DNA of 6,804 nucleotides from positions 9,268 through 16,071 of the forward strand of contig CAJTRW010000022.1 of assembly GCA_910578765.1 (NCBI GenBank). The letters run 5' to 3'. How positions within the stretch are numbered: position 1 is the first letter of the stretch; every line of letters starts with the position of its first letter. The stretch is from an uncultured Christensenella sp. (GTDB taxonomy: Bacteria > Bacillota > Clostridia > Christensenellales > Borkfalkiaceae). Position numbers and translations under genes: made by a program. The notes beneath the pieces are model-generated. The model made no database searches and was not told the DNA's origin. It saw only the letters and a program-made list of their open reading frames with translations. This document shows positions 1 to 6,687 of the stretch, piece after piece.

Positions 1-45
1 GGGGGCCGCACCGGTAAAACACTTGATTTTTTTACAACCTGTCTG

Positions 46-2748
46 TTATTTGTTTAAATTTGCTGTATAATAGGTCTTAATTTTGCCCCATGCGTTTTCC
101 ATGAAGCCGTCAACCTGCTGCATTCCGTTCGTGTTAAGCAAAGCAATTATTCCCTGTGCGTTGCCGGGTATCGCACCGCCTACGCCGGTGAACTCTTTGC
201 TTGTATCGAAGCCGTAGTACATAATGTCGGTAAGGATATTACCATTTGCACTGCCGTTCGCATAGAAGTAATATTCTGCAGCTTTTGCTCCACCCATACC
301 GGTAACCTTCTGGTAATTGGTCTTCATTGCCGAAGTTTGCGCGTCGGTGAAAGGAAGAACGGTGGGAACCAACGTTCTCCAATAACCGTATTCCGAGTCG
401 TTAACGAGCCCTGCAACGGGGTAAACTATCGTTCCGTTAACCTTTGCTATAGCCCAGATATTGGCGCCTACAAGTCCGCATGTGGGGGTACACTGAGCTT
501 CGAAGCCCTGGTCCTTGTTGCCGAAGTTGAGTGCGGAGCCTATGTACTGACGGGCATGGTCCGTGAACTTACCTTCGTTTATAGCCATAAGCTCGGTCAT
601 GACCTCGTCCGTAGTGGTAGGAACCTGTTTACCGTTATAATAAGTACCGCTGTAAAGCTTGTTTTCGAAGCAGAAGTAAAGTCCCTGATACTCCTCTTTT
701 ACTCTGTACTGAACGTTATCAACCGTTTCTACAATGCCTTCCGTCTTAGCCTGGTCAAGAGTTTTATCCGCAGGCTTGCCGTACCAAGTGCCGTAGTCGG
801 CGTTTTCATTTTTTCCCTGCTCTCTGGTTATGTTGCCCGCCTTGGAGAAGGGGCCGTACGTCATTACTATCTGTCCGTCGTTTGAGAACATCCAGTCTAT
901 AACTTTAAGCGTTGCGGAAAGCTTGTCGGGATTGCCGCTGACAGCCGCCTTGGGGATGCAAAGTCCGCCGTTCTTGACGCCGCGCCAGCTTTCGGTAAAG
1001 CGCATTACTTTTTCCGCAGTGCCGTCACCATTAACGTCCCATCTGGATACGGGGGTAAGGATAGGCGCGTAATTGTAGCCAGCCTCTATCTTTTTATTGA
1101 GCTGACCGTCTACCGAGTAGCCTGCAAGACGGGTCTGCGTCTGCACGTAGTCTGTAGAGCTGTAAACCTGGATACCGGGATTTGTTTCATTATTTGCTAT
1201 AGATAAAAGACCGTCGGTTTGACCAGCGCCGGTATAATAAAGGCCTTCTTTTGCAAGCTTGCTCATATTTTCGAGCGCGTTCCAATAAGCGGTTTCGTTA
1301 CGCGCGTCCTTTATATTGCCCTCTTTATCTATGTAAGCGTAGAAGGTTGTATATCTGGACGTAAGTCCGCGCACGCCGTAAAGTTCTCCCGCCATAGAAG
1401 CTACATCGTAAGTTCTGTTGGTGAAGCCGGTACGCGGAGCAAGCAAATATGCCGCTTCGCCCTTGGAAGATTCGCCCAAAAGTCCGCCGCTTGCCATTGA
1501 CGCTCTGCCGAAAGCCACGTAAAGGTCTACGTCCCAAGCCGCATAAGCGCTGTTGAATACGTCGGAAAGCTTGGAATAGAAAGGAGTGCTTTCACCCGTC
1601 TTATGATAAGCTACTTTTATGTATTCCTGCAAAACCTTAGTAAGCTGCGCGCCCGTAACCGTGCCTTTAGACTCGTCTATCATCTGGTTTTGAATATCTA
1701 CGATATTGCCGGAAGCCGTCTGTACCGCGGTGGAGCCTAAAGGAGCGGCAGCCGCCTGATAAAGCGCGGAACTGCTGTCCTGCAATGCCGCTATTACGGC
1801 GCCGTAGTCAACGGTAAGCTCTACGGTATCATTTTTCTTGGATTCGGTTACGTAGGAAAGATTGTTGCCGAAGCTGAGTTCTCCCGCCGCCGTATCCGCC
1901 GCTCTTAAAGCTGCCGGATCGGTTACTTTTATAGTGTAATTGTCCGCAGCGGTCTTACCCATGAAGGACTCTACTGAGTGCGAAGTGCCGACAACGGTAA
2001 CCACGCCTTTCTTCTCGTCTTTGTTTTTGGTATTCGCCTGCGAAGCAAACGTACCCACTGCGGGAGTAAGGTCTGTCGCGTCGAGAATTTTCTCAACTAT
2101 GTCCTTACGCATGAGAACGTACTTTTCGATATCGTTGTTACCGTCGAAGTAAGGAACCATATACATTGCGCCGGTATTGGTGTTTGCGGTAACGGACATA
2201 CGCGTAACGGCGTTTTCTTCAAGGAACTGCTTATAGTTGGGCATATAATCGAGATACTTGTTTATGTCGACCCAAGTGTTGGAATCTTCAGAAAGTATCG
2301 TATCCGACGAAGCGGTTATAAGCGAATATTCGCCCAATTTGTTGTTCTGTTTAAGATAAGAAATATGAGTACCTGCTTCGGCGGCTTTACCGGCAAACTC
2401 GTCAACTACGTTAATGCCGAGCGTAGAAGTAAGCGCCTGCCAAGCGGGTTTAAGATCGCCCGATACATACCTCTTACCCGCATAGGTCATATTATCGGCA
2501 GTAGCCGAATCGGCAACCTTCTGAATTTGGGTATTGGTATACTTAATGCCTGTAACGTCGCTGTTATAACCCAATGCGGTTTTAATTGTCGTACCTGCGG
2601 CGTAAGTTAATTGGTTGTTAGCGTCAAGATTAACACTCAAGTCATTCTTGTTGTTATTCTTGTCCTTACAACCCGCAATGGACGCCGCCATTGCGCCTGC
2701 CATTACCACGGCAACTGCGGCAAAGGCGAGTTTTTTAGATTTGTTCAT
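46..2748 (-). CDS. Large lipoprotein solute-binding protein of a sugar ABC importer (LplA/YtcQ-like, 900 aa)
   Basis: Likely the extracellular, membrane-anchored substrate receptor of a CUT1-type oligosaccharide importer. The chosen ATG (2746-2748) has AAGGAG six bases upstream. An in-frame ATG at 2802 would add 18 residues but has no ribosome binding site and would put charged residues ahead of the signal peptide. The N-terminus is a lipoprotein signal: KSKK, a hydrophobic core, then lipobox I-A-G-C with Cys27, followed by a polar Asn/Lys/Asp linker. Family-like segments are TWVDINKYLDYMPNY (about 158-172), YIDKEGNIKDA (about 472-482) and WMFSNDGQIVMTYG (about 619-632). A DVNGDGTAE motif (571-579) resembles a calcium loop. 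LplA and YtcQ relatives are usually about 500 residues; here there seems to be an insert at about 230-400 and a C-terminal extension after about 640. It is the last gene of the operon, 58 bp after the second permease. The ligand is unknown; a pectin oligosaccharide is inferred from the neighbouring pectinesterase. Confidence 0.88.
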   Translation of the reverse strand: MNKSKKLAFAAVAVVMAGAMAASIAGCKDKNNNKNDLSVNLDANNQLTYAAGTTIKTALGYNSDVTGIKYTNTQIQKVADSATADNMTYAGKRYVSGDLKPAWQALTSTLGINVVDEFAGKAAEAGTHISYLKQNNKLGEYSLITASSDTILSEDSNTWVDINKYLDYMPNYKQFLEENAVTRMSVTANTNTGAMYMVPYFDGNNDIEKYVLMRKDIVEKILDATDLTPAVGTFASQANTKNKDEKKGVVTVVGTSHSVESFMGKTAADNYTIKVTDPAALRAADTAAGELSFGNNLSYVTESKKNDTVELTVDYGAVIAALQDSSSALYQAAAAPLGSTAVQTASGNIVDIQNQMIDESKGTVTGAQLTKVLQEYIKVAYHKTGESTPFYSKLSDVFNSAYAAWDVDLYVAFGRASMASGGLLGESSKGEAAYLLAPRTGFTNRTYDVASMAGELYGVRGLTSRYTTFYAYIDKEGNIKDARNETAYWNALENMSKLAKEGLYYTGAGQTDGLLSIANNETNPGIQVYSSTDYVQTQTRLAGYSVDGQLNKKIEAGYNYAPILTPVSRWDVNGDGTAEKVMRFTESWRGVKNGGLCIPKAAVSGNPDKLSATLKVIDWMFSNDGQIVMTYGPFSKAGNITREQGKNENADYGTWYGKPADKTLDQAKTEGIVETVDNVQYRVKEEYQGLYFCFENKLYSGTYYNGKQVPTTTDEVMTELMAINEGKFTDHARQYIGSALNFGNKDQGFEAQCTPTCGLVGANIWAIAKVNGTIVYPVAGLVNDSEYGYWRTLVPTVLPFTDAQTSAMKTNYQKVTGMGGAKAAEYYFYANGSANGNILTDIMYYGFDTSKEFTGVGGAIPGNAQGIIALLNTNGMQQVDGFMENAWGKIKTYYTANLNK

Positions 2749-2754
2749 TTTTTT

Positions 2755-2760
2755 CTCCTT
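2755..2760 (-). promoter_or_regulatory. Ribosome binding site fixing the start of the binding protein
   Basis: AAGGAG on the minus strand, six bases before the ATG at 2748. It selects that codon over the in-frame ATG at 2802, which has only A-rich sequence without a purine-G motif before it. Confidence 0.85.
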
Positions 2761-2806
2761 ATATTTTATTTCAATTACGGATTGCCCCGCATTAAAATCC
2801 ATTTTA

Positions 2807-3748
2807 TTATTCTTTTACGCCGCCCATATTTACGCCCTTCGCAAAATACTTCTGTATGAAGGGATAAATGACGAGTATGGGTATCATAGCAAATACAACC
2901 ATGGAGTACGCTATCGAAGTAGCCTTGCCTATATCGGCAACTTCCCAAGCGTCGTCCACCGAATACTTGCCTGTCAGTGCCGTGTTAAGCTGTATGAAGT
3001 CACGCATGTAAACCTGTACGGGCCAGGAATAGTTTTGCCCCGCCGCATTGGTTACCTTGTATGCCCAGAAGTAACCGTTCCAACGCGAAATTCCGAAGAA
3101 CAGCGCAACCGTGGCAATTGTCGCCTTGCTCATGGGTATGTATACTTTGGTAAGTATCTGAAGCTCTGTCGCGCCGTCTATGCGCGCCGCCTCCTCTATT
3201 TCCGAAGGCACACCCTCGAAAGAGTTTCTTAAAAGTACTATGTTCGTTGCGTTCATACCCATGGCGAGAACTATCAGCCATTTAAGGTCGATATCGGACA
3301 TATTCGTGCTACCCGCAAAAATGGTAGCCATTACTCTGCCGGTCGACTGGTAGTTTAAAAACTGGGGAACAACGCCCGCCGAGAACCACATGGTGAATAC
3401 GAGGAAGAAGTTCCACCCGTGTCTGCCCATAAGTCTCTTTTTGGAGAGCGCGTACGCGCCGAGTATCGAGTAAATAAGACACCAGATAGTACCGATAAAC
3501 GTAACAAACAGCGTATTGGAATAGCTTACCCAGAAGCGGGAGCTGTTGAACACGTATTTTGCCGCTTCGATTTGTAACTTACCGGTCGGCCAAAGCACAA
3601 TTTCGTTATTTCGAACCGCGTCAAAACTACTGAACATAGAGCTTAACGCAAAGATCAAAGGATATATGCAAAGAGCGGCGAACACGATAAGGAAAAAATA
3701 CGCGATAATTTTGAATATCAGCTCGCTGACTTCTATTTTTCTTTTCAT
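2807..3748 (-). CDS. Sugar ABC transporter permease, YtcP/LplC type (CUT1, MalG-like)
   Basis: Inner-membrane channel subunit that should pair with the permease encoded just upstream. At 313 residues it is close to the family's usual length of about 290-300. A hydrophobic first helix (about 11-36) ends in the common IYPLIFALSSMFSS pattern, further helices lie near 76-101, 112-130, 155-175, 209-222 and 277-297. The cytoplasmic EAA loop, which docks on the ATPase, is EAARIDGATELQILTKVYIP (186-205). The C-terminus YPFIQKYFAKGVNMGGVKE is the typical ending for this family. The start ATG follows AAGGAGG, whose first two A bases belong to the TAA stop of the preceding permease gene, 16 bp away. A second G-rich stretch, GGGAG, lies closer at six bases. 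Translational coupling of the two permeases is therefore likely. Substrate specificity cannot be read from the permease. Confidence 0.93.
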   Translation of the reverse strand: MKRKIEVSELIFKIIAYFFLIVFAALCIYPLIFALSSMFSSFDAVRNNEIVLWPTGKLQIEAAKYVFNSSRFWVSYSNTLFVTFIGTIWCLIYSILGAYALSKKRLMGRHGWNFFLVFTMWFSAGVVPQFLNYQSTGRVMATIFAGSTNMSDIDLKWLIVLAMGMNATNIVLLRNSFEGVPSEIEEAARIDGATELQILTKVYIPMSKATIATVALFFGISRWNGYFWAYKVTNAAGQNYSWPVQVYMRDFIQLNTALTGKYSVDDAWEVADIGKATSIAYSMVVFAMIPILVIYPFIQKYFAKGVNMGGVKE

Positions 3749-3759
3749 TGTATTCTCCC

Positions 3760-3766
3760 CCTCCTT
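3760..3766 (-). promoter_or_regulatory. Ribosome binding site of the YtcP-type permease, overlapping the previous stop codon
   Basis: AAGGAGG on the minus strand; its two leading A bases are the last two bases of the TAA stop of the LplB-type permease gene. The spacing to the ATG is 11 bases, somewhat long, but a GGGAG stretch sits six bases from the start. The overlap suggests coupled translation of the two channel subunits. Confidence 0.7.
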
Positions 3767-4826
3767 AATACAGCGACACGTCGGAAGCTTTTCTTGCTAT
3801 CGTGTTTGCGCCTATGACAAGTATCATACCTATGAGGTTGTTTGTCATTTCGCCGGCGATACCGAAAGCCTGCGTCAGATAGTTGCCCTGCGCGTTCGCC
3901 CAAGTGGACACAACCGTCGCAACCGCATAGTTGCCGTAAGTCGAGTCGGGGCAAAGCAGATACAGCTTTTCGTAACCTACGGAAAGCAGTCCGCCTATCT
4001 TCATGATAAGCATTATTACTACCGTTGAAAGAATACTGGGAATAACGACGTATCTCATCTGCGCCATTTTGCCCGCGCCGTCTATCTGCGCCGCCTCGTA
4101 CGAGGTCGGCGAAACCGCAATTACCGCGGCAAAGAACACGATAGAGTCGTAACCGGCATGCTCCCATATATCGGTAATTATGTATATAGGTCGGAAGTAT
4201 TGAATTGTATATACAAGTCCGCCGTCAAGGCTTGCCTGTAACATTTTTGATGATTTGAATATCTTACCGACAAGCTGGGAAACGACGCCTATCTGACCGC
4301 CGGCGGCGTTGCCGCTGAAAAGCGCAAGCGTAAGCGACGTGACTATAACTGTCGAAATAAATTTGGGCAGGTATACGCACACCTGCATTATCGATCTTGC
4401 TATATTGGATTTAACCTCGTTGAAAAACAGCGCGAGAATTATCGGCATAGGGAATCCGAATAATAAACCGTAGAACGCGATTATAAACGTATTCCTGAAA
4501 GCCTGCCAGAAAGCCGCGGCATTAGCGCCGAAATAAATATTCTGGAAATTGCTTATGCCCGCCCAAGGACGGTCGGTTGTCAATTCGTAATCGCCGTACC
4601 TGAACGCCGCCGTAAGCTCGTACATGGGAAGATATTTCCACAGTACGTAGACAAGTATCATCGGCACAAGCATGAGATACAGTCGCCAGTCCTTCAACAG
4701 CGTGAAGCCGGTTGTCTTCCATTTGTTCCGCTCAGTTTCGTCCCTTACCTGCTGTTCGGCGGACATGGAATAAGTTCCCGTCGCCTCGTCGTAGTCAAGG
4801 AAATCGTCACATTTGAGTTTGAACAT
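3765..4826 (-). CDS. Sugar ABC transporter permease, LplB/YteP type (CUT1, MalF-like) with N-terminal extension
   Basis: Partner channel subunit for the permease encoded downstream. The ATG at 4824-4826 is nine bases from GGAGG; a TTG immediately before it (4827-4829) is six bases from the same site, so the start is uncertain by one residue. With the ATG the protein has 353 residues. Helices lie near 48-70 (LYLMLVPMILVYVLWKYLP, typical of LplB), 108-136, 146-171, 229-239, 266-284 and 329-342. The EAA loop that contacts the ATPase is YEAAQIDGAGKMAQMRYVVIP (about 243-263). The first 35-45 residues form an acidic, polar tail (CDDFLDYDEATG and on) that is longer than in LplB, where the first helix usually begins soon after a short basic stretch. 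The gene sits 66 bp after the membrane protein gene and shares its operon. Family assignment is firm; the substrate is inferred only from context. Confidence 0.92.
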   Translation of the reverse strand: MFKLKCDDFLDYDEATGTYSMSAEQQVRDETERNKWKTTGFTLLKDWRLYLMLVPMILVYVLWKYLPMYELTAAFRYGDYELTTDRPWAGISNFQNIYFGANAAAFWQAFRNTFIIAFYGLLFGFPMPIILALFFNEVKSNIARSIMQVCVYLPKFISTVIVTSLTLALFSGNAAGGQIGVVSQLVGKIFKSSKMLQASLDGGLVYTIQYFRPIYIITDIWEHAGYDSIVFFAAVIAVSPTSYEAAQIDGAGKMAQMRYVVIPSILSTVVIMLIMKIGGLLSVGYEKLYLLCPDSTYGNYAVATVVSTWANAQGNYLTQAFGIAGEMTNNLIGMILVIGANTIARKASDVSLY

Positions 4827-4835
4827 CAAGATTTT

Positions 4836-4840
4836 CCTCC
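4836..4840 (-). promoter_or_regulatory. Ribosome binding site of the LplB-type permease
   Basis: GGAGG on the minus strand, nine bases before the ATG at 4826 and six before an adjoining TTG at 4829. Either codon could be used; they differ by a single residue. Confidence 0.75.
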
Positions 4841-4869
4841 ATATAGCTTAGATATCCTGTTATTTGTAA

Positions 4870-4881
4870 GCGGTTACCCGC
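4870..4881 (-). other. Small GC hairpin between the membrane protein and LplB-type permease genes
   Basis: On the minus strand GCGG-GTAA-CCGC forms a four-pair GC stem closed by a GTAA loop, which fits the stable GNRA tetraloop class. It lies 12-23 bases after the stop of the membrane protein gene in an otherwise AT-rich 66-bp gap. No T tract follows, so it is not a typical terminator; mRNA processing or stability is possible. A stem this short could also occur by chance. Confidence 0.3.
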
Positions 4882-4892
4882 ATATTACCTTA

Positions 4893-5582
4893 TTAGTTAT
4901 ATAAGTCGTCGTCGTGACGCTTCAACGCCGTCAGACTTTGTTCGTCCAATTCTATCGGCTCGTCGCCGAAAGTGTCGCGGCGCTGTTTTTCTTTCCGCTC
5001 GTCGTCCAGTCTTTTCAGATAATGTTTCTGGTCCTCGAACATTCCGTCCAGACGGCGCACTATGAGAATTATTACCAATCCGACCGCCAAAGACATTACG
5101 TCAAGCAGCTGCCCGACAAGCGAGGGCACGAAACCGTAACCGAAGCACACCGCCAGAACCGTTCTTCCGACAACCACAGACACCCAGCCCGCCAAAAGAA
5201 ACAGTGCGGAAAAATACCACTTTTTCCTTATCCTCTCCTTGCCGACAAACCTTGTCATAAGCAGAAGAAGCATTATAAACGCATTTCCTATTATATATAC
5301 GGCAAACCAGTCGTTTGAAAACCCCGCGGTTTTGAGATTCAGCAGGCAATACAAAAGCCCGTCGCCCAAAGCATAAAACACGGACGGCCAGCCCCAGCGC
5401 ATCATAACCATCAGCACTATAGGCGCCATCGGCGAAAAAGTGAAAGTAAGCGGCCCCCCGCCGAACCTTTTATATGCGAAATGCACGACCAGCTCGAACA
5501 CGACCAGAATAACCGCGAATAAAAACAGATCTGTCAGGCGATATTGCCTTATTGATATCATTCTTGAACCGTTTTTACGCAT
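4893..5582 (-). CDS. Integral membrane protein of unknown function, first gene of the transporter operon
   Basis: I do not recognise this 229-residue protein. It shows about six hydrophobic segments, near 17-37, 47-61, 65-84, 92-111, 122-147 and 153-175, followed by a charged cytoplasmic tail (177-229) rich in Lys, Arg, Asp and Glu that ends in KRHDDDLYN. Size, helix count and the pattern RWGWPSVFYALGDGLLYCLL (62-81) are loosely reminiscent of ECF-transporter S components, but this is a topology-level impression only. It does not read like YesL (DUF624), a membrane protein often found beside such importers. No strong ribosome binding site precedes the ATG at 5582 or the alternative ATG at 5561, so the start is uncertain; the longer form is given. 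It is the promoter-proximal gene, which suggests a role with the importer such as accessory subunit, assembly factor or sensor. That role is inference. Confidence 0.72.
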   Translation of the reverse strand: MRKNGSRMISIRQYRLTDLFLFAVILVVFELVVHFAYKRFGGGPLTFTFSPMAPIVLMVMMRWGWPSVFYALGDGLLYCLLNLKTAGFSNDWFAVYIIGNAFIMLLLLMTRFVGKERIRKKWYFSALFLLAGWVSVVVGRTVLAVCFGYGFVPSLVGQLLDVMSLAVGLVIILIVRRLDGMFEDQKHYLKRLDDERKEKQRRDTFGDEPIELDEQSLTALKRHDDDLYN

Positions 5583-5644
5583 ATTTTATCTGTTCGCACA
5601 CTTTTTTGGGTAGAAAATGTTATTTTTTTACACTTAGCCTAAAC

Positions 5645-5673
5645 ATTATATCATAGCAGTTTTTAAAAATCAA
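5645..5673 (-). promoter_or_regulatory. Predicted sigma-A-type promoter of the transporter operon
   Basis: Read on the minus strand, TTGATT (5668-5673) is followed after 17 bases by TATAAT (5645-5650), with a TGA just upstream giving an extended -10 element TGATATAAT. The -10 matches the consensus perfectly and the -35 matches at four of six bases. Transcription would start near 5638, leaving a leader of about 56 bases before the membrane protein gene. This is read from the sequence; activity is not shown. Confidence 0.72.
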
Positions 5674-5684
5674 TATTTTTTTGA

Positions 5685-5713
5685 TTGTTTCACGAAAAAT
5701 TTTATGATACAAT
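5685..5713 (+). promoter_or_regulatory. Predicted sigma-A-type promoter of the pectinesterase gene
   Basis: TTGTTT (5685-5690), a 17-base spacer, then TACAAT (5708-5713), with TGA upstream making an extended -10 element TGATACAAT. The -10 differs from consensus at one base; the -35 is weak (TTG only). Transcription would start near 5720, leaving a leader of about 23 bases that contains the AAGGAG ribosome binding site. Confidence 0.65.
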
Positions 5714-5729
5714 ATTCACGTAAATTTTA

Positions 5730-5735
5730 AAGGAG
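5730..5735 (+). promoter_or_regulatory. Ribosome binding site of the pectinesterase gene
   Basis: AAGGAG seven bases before the ATG at 5743, a near-ideal arrangement that fixes the start and confirms that the protein lacks a signal peptide. Confidence 0.85.
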
Positions 5736-5742
5736 TTTCACA

Positions 5743-6687
5743 ATGAAAATTTTGTATTTAACCCCTGAGGACGACCTGCAAAAGGCTTTTTCGGGGTTAA
5801 AAGGCCCCGCGGAAATACGTCTGGCGAAGGGTGTTTACAGACAAAAAACGGAGATATGCGCCGATAACGTTACCGTTTACGGCGAGGACCGTGAAACAAC
5901 CGTTTTGTCGTACGGCGACTACGCAAAAAAAATACATGCCGACGGCAAGGAATACAACACTTTCCGCACGTATACCCTGTGCGTTACGGGAAACAACGTG
6001 CGGCTTTATAACCTGACCGTGGAAAACACCAACACGCAGCCCGAAAAGGTAGGGCAGTGCGTGGCGCTGTCCGTACACGGCGATAATTTTTATGCGGAAA
6101 ATATAAATCTCAAATCAACGCAGGACACGCTTTTTCTTTCCCCTTTCCCCGACGACCTCGTCGTCCGCTACCGCGGCTTTATCCCTCGAAGGCAGCTTTA
6201 CCGCGAGGGCGCGAATGTGCATTTTTTTAACCGCTGTAACATTTACGGCACCGTGGATTATGTTTTCGGTTGCTCGGAAGCATATTTCAAAAGCTGCCGT
6301 TTTGTATCCGTTCACGACGAAAGAGGGGTCGGTTACGTTGCCGCGCCGGCCCATTCTCTTGGCGAAAAACGCGCTTTCAGCTTTATCGACTGCGACTTTA
6401 CGGACGGCGGCGCGGGAAAAGAAAATGTTTATCTTGCCCGCCCCTGGCGGGATTTCGGCAAGTGCAGTTTTATAAATTGCCGTCTGGACGGACATATCGC
6501 CCCCGCGCTTTTCGATAAATGGAACGACACGGAACGCGACAAGACCGCAAGATTTGCCTATTACAATTTAAAATGCAATTTTAAAGCTTCGCCCGTCGAC
6601 TGGTCTGCCGAGCTTACGGCAGAACAGGCAAATGACATTATAAATGCATGCGAATGTAAATTTAATGACATTAAAGGTAATTTTTGA
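5743..6687 (+). CDS. Cytoplasmic pectinesterase (pectin methylesterase, carbohydrate esterase family 8)
   Basis: Hydrolyses methyl esters of galacturonate units in pectin fragments, giving free carboxylates and methanol. The 314-residue sequence has the family's right-handed beta-helix motifs in order: GVYRQKTEI (30-38), QCVAL with Gln105, QDTL with Gln127 and Asp128 (acid/base), GTVDYVFG with Asp172 (nucleophile), and YLARPW with Arg233 and Trp235. All expected catalytic and oxyanion-hole residues are present, so it should be active. There is no signal peptide: the protein starts MKILYLTPEDDLQKAF, so it should act inside the cell on imported oligosaccharides rather than on polymeric pectin. 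The spacing between the two catalytic Asp residues is 44, against about 21 in plant and Dickeya enzymes; the extra loop FLSPFPDDL...GFIPRRQLYREG resembles that of other Bacillota enzymes as I remember them. AAGGAG lies seven bases before the ATG. The gene is divergent from the importer operon. Confidence 0.95.
   Translation: MKILYLTPEDDLQKAFSGLKGPAEIRLAKGVYRQKTEICADNVTVYGEDRETTVLSYGDYAKKIHADGKEYNTFRTYTLCVTGNNVRLYNLTVENTNTQPEKVGQCVALSVHGDNFYAENINLKSTQDTLFLSPFPDDLVVRYRGFIPRRQLYREGANVHFFNRCNIYGTVDYVFGCSEAYFKSCRFVSVHDERGVGYVAAPAHSLGEKRAFSFIDCDFTDGGAGKENVYLARPWRDFGKCSFINCRLDGHIAPALFDKWNDTERDKTARFAYYNLKCNFKASPVDWSAELTAEQANDIINACECKFNDIKGNF

Larger units (their letters stand above)
5645..5713. promoter_or_regulatory. 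Near-symmetric divergent control region (possible shared operator)
   Basis: Two nested inverted repeats cover the divergent promoters. The outer arms ATTATATCATA (5645-5655) and TATGATACAAT (5703-5713) are reverse complements with one mismatch, centred at 5679. The inner arms AATCAA (5668-5673) and TTGATT (5681-5686) match perfectly across seven bases, centred at 5677. Only 11 bases separate the two -35 elements. Part of the symmetry is simply two similar promoters facing apart, but the inner arms are also suitably placed for a dimeric regulator controlling both units. No regulator gene is in the window. Confidence 0.45.

Noticed and set aside
1..45. Terminator after the binding protein gene
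   Set aside because: The 45 bases left in the window hold only a three-pair CCG/CGG stem and no T run on the minus strand. The operon may continue or terminate beyond the window.
337..885. Open frame on the plus strand opposite the binding protein gene
   Set aside because: It lies wholly antisense to a well-supported lipoprotein gene, has no ribosome binding site of note and shows no recognisable domain. The same holds for the plus-strand frames at 1978-2610 and 2615-3232.
2749..2802. Longer N-terminus for the binding protein starting at the ATG at 2802
   Set aside because: No ribosome binding site precedes it, and it would place 18 mostly polar and charged residues before a textbook lipoprotein signal peptide.
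4893..5582. Membrane protein as YesL (DUF624)
   Set aside because: The gene context would fit, but the sequence does not show the YesL patterns I remember, so I left it unnamed.
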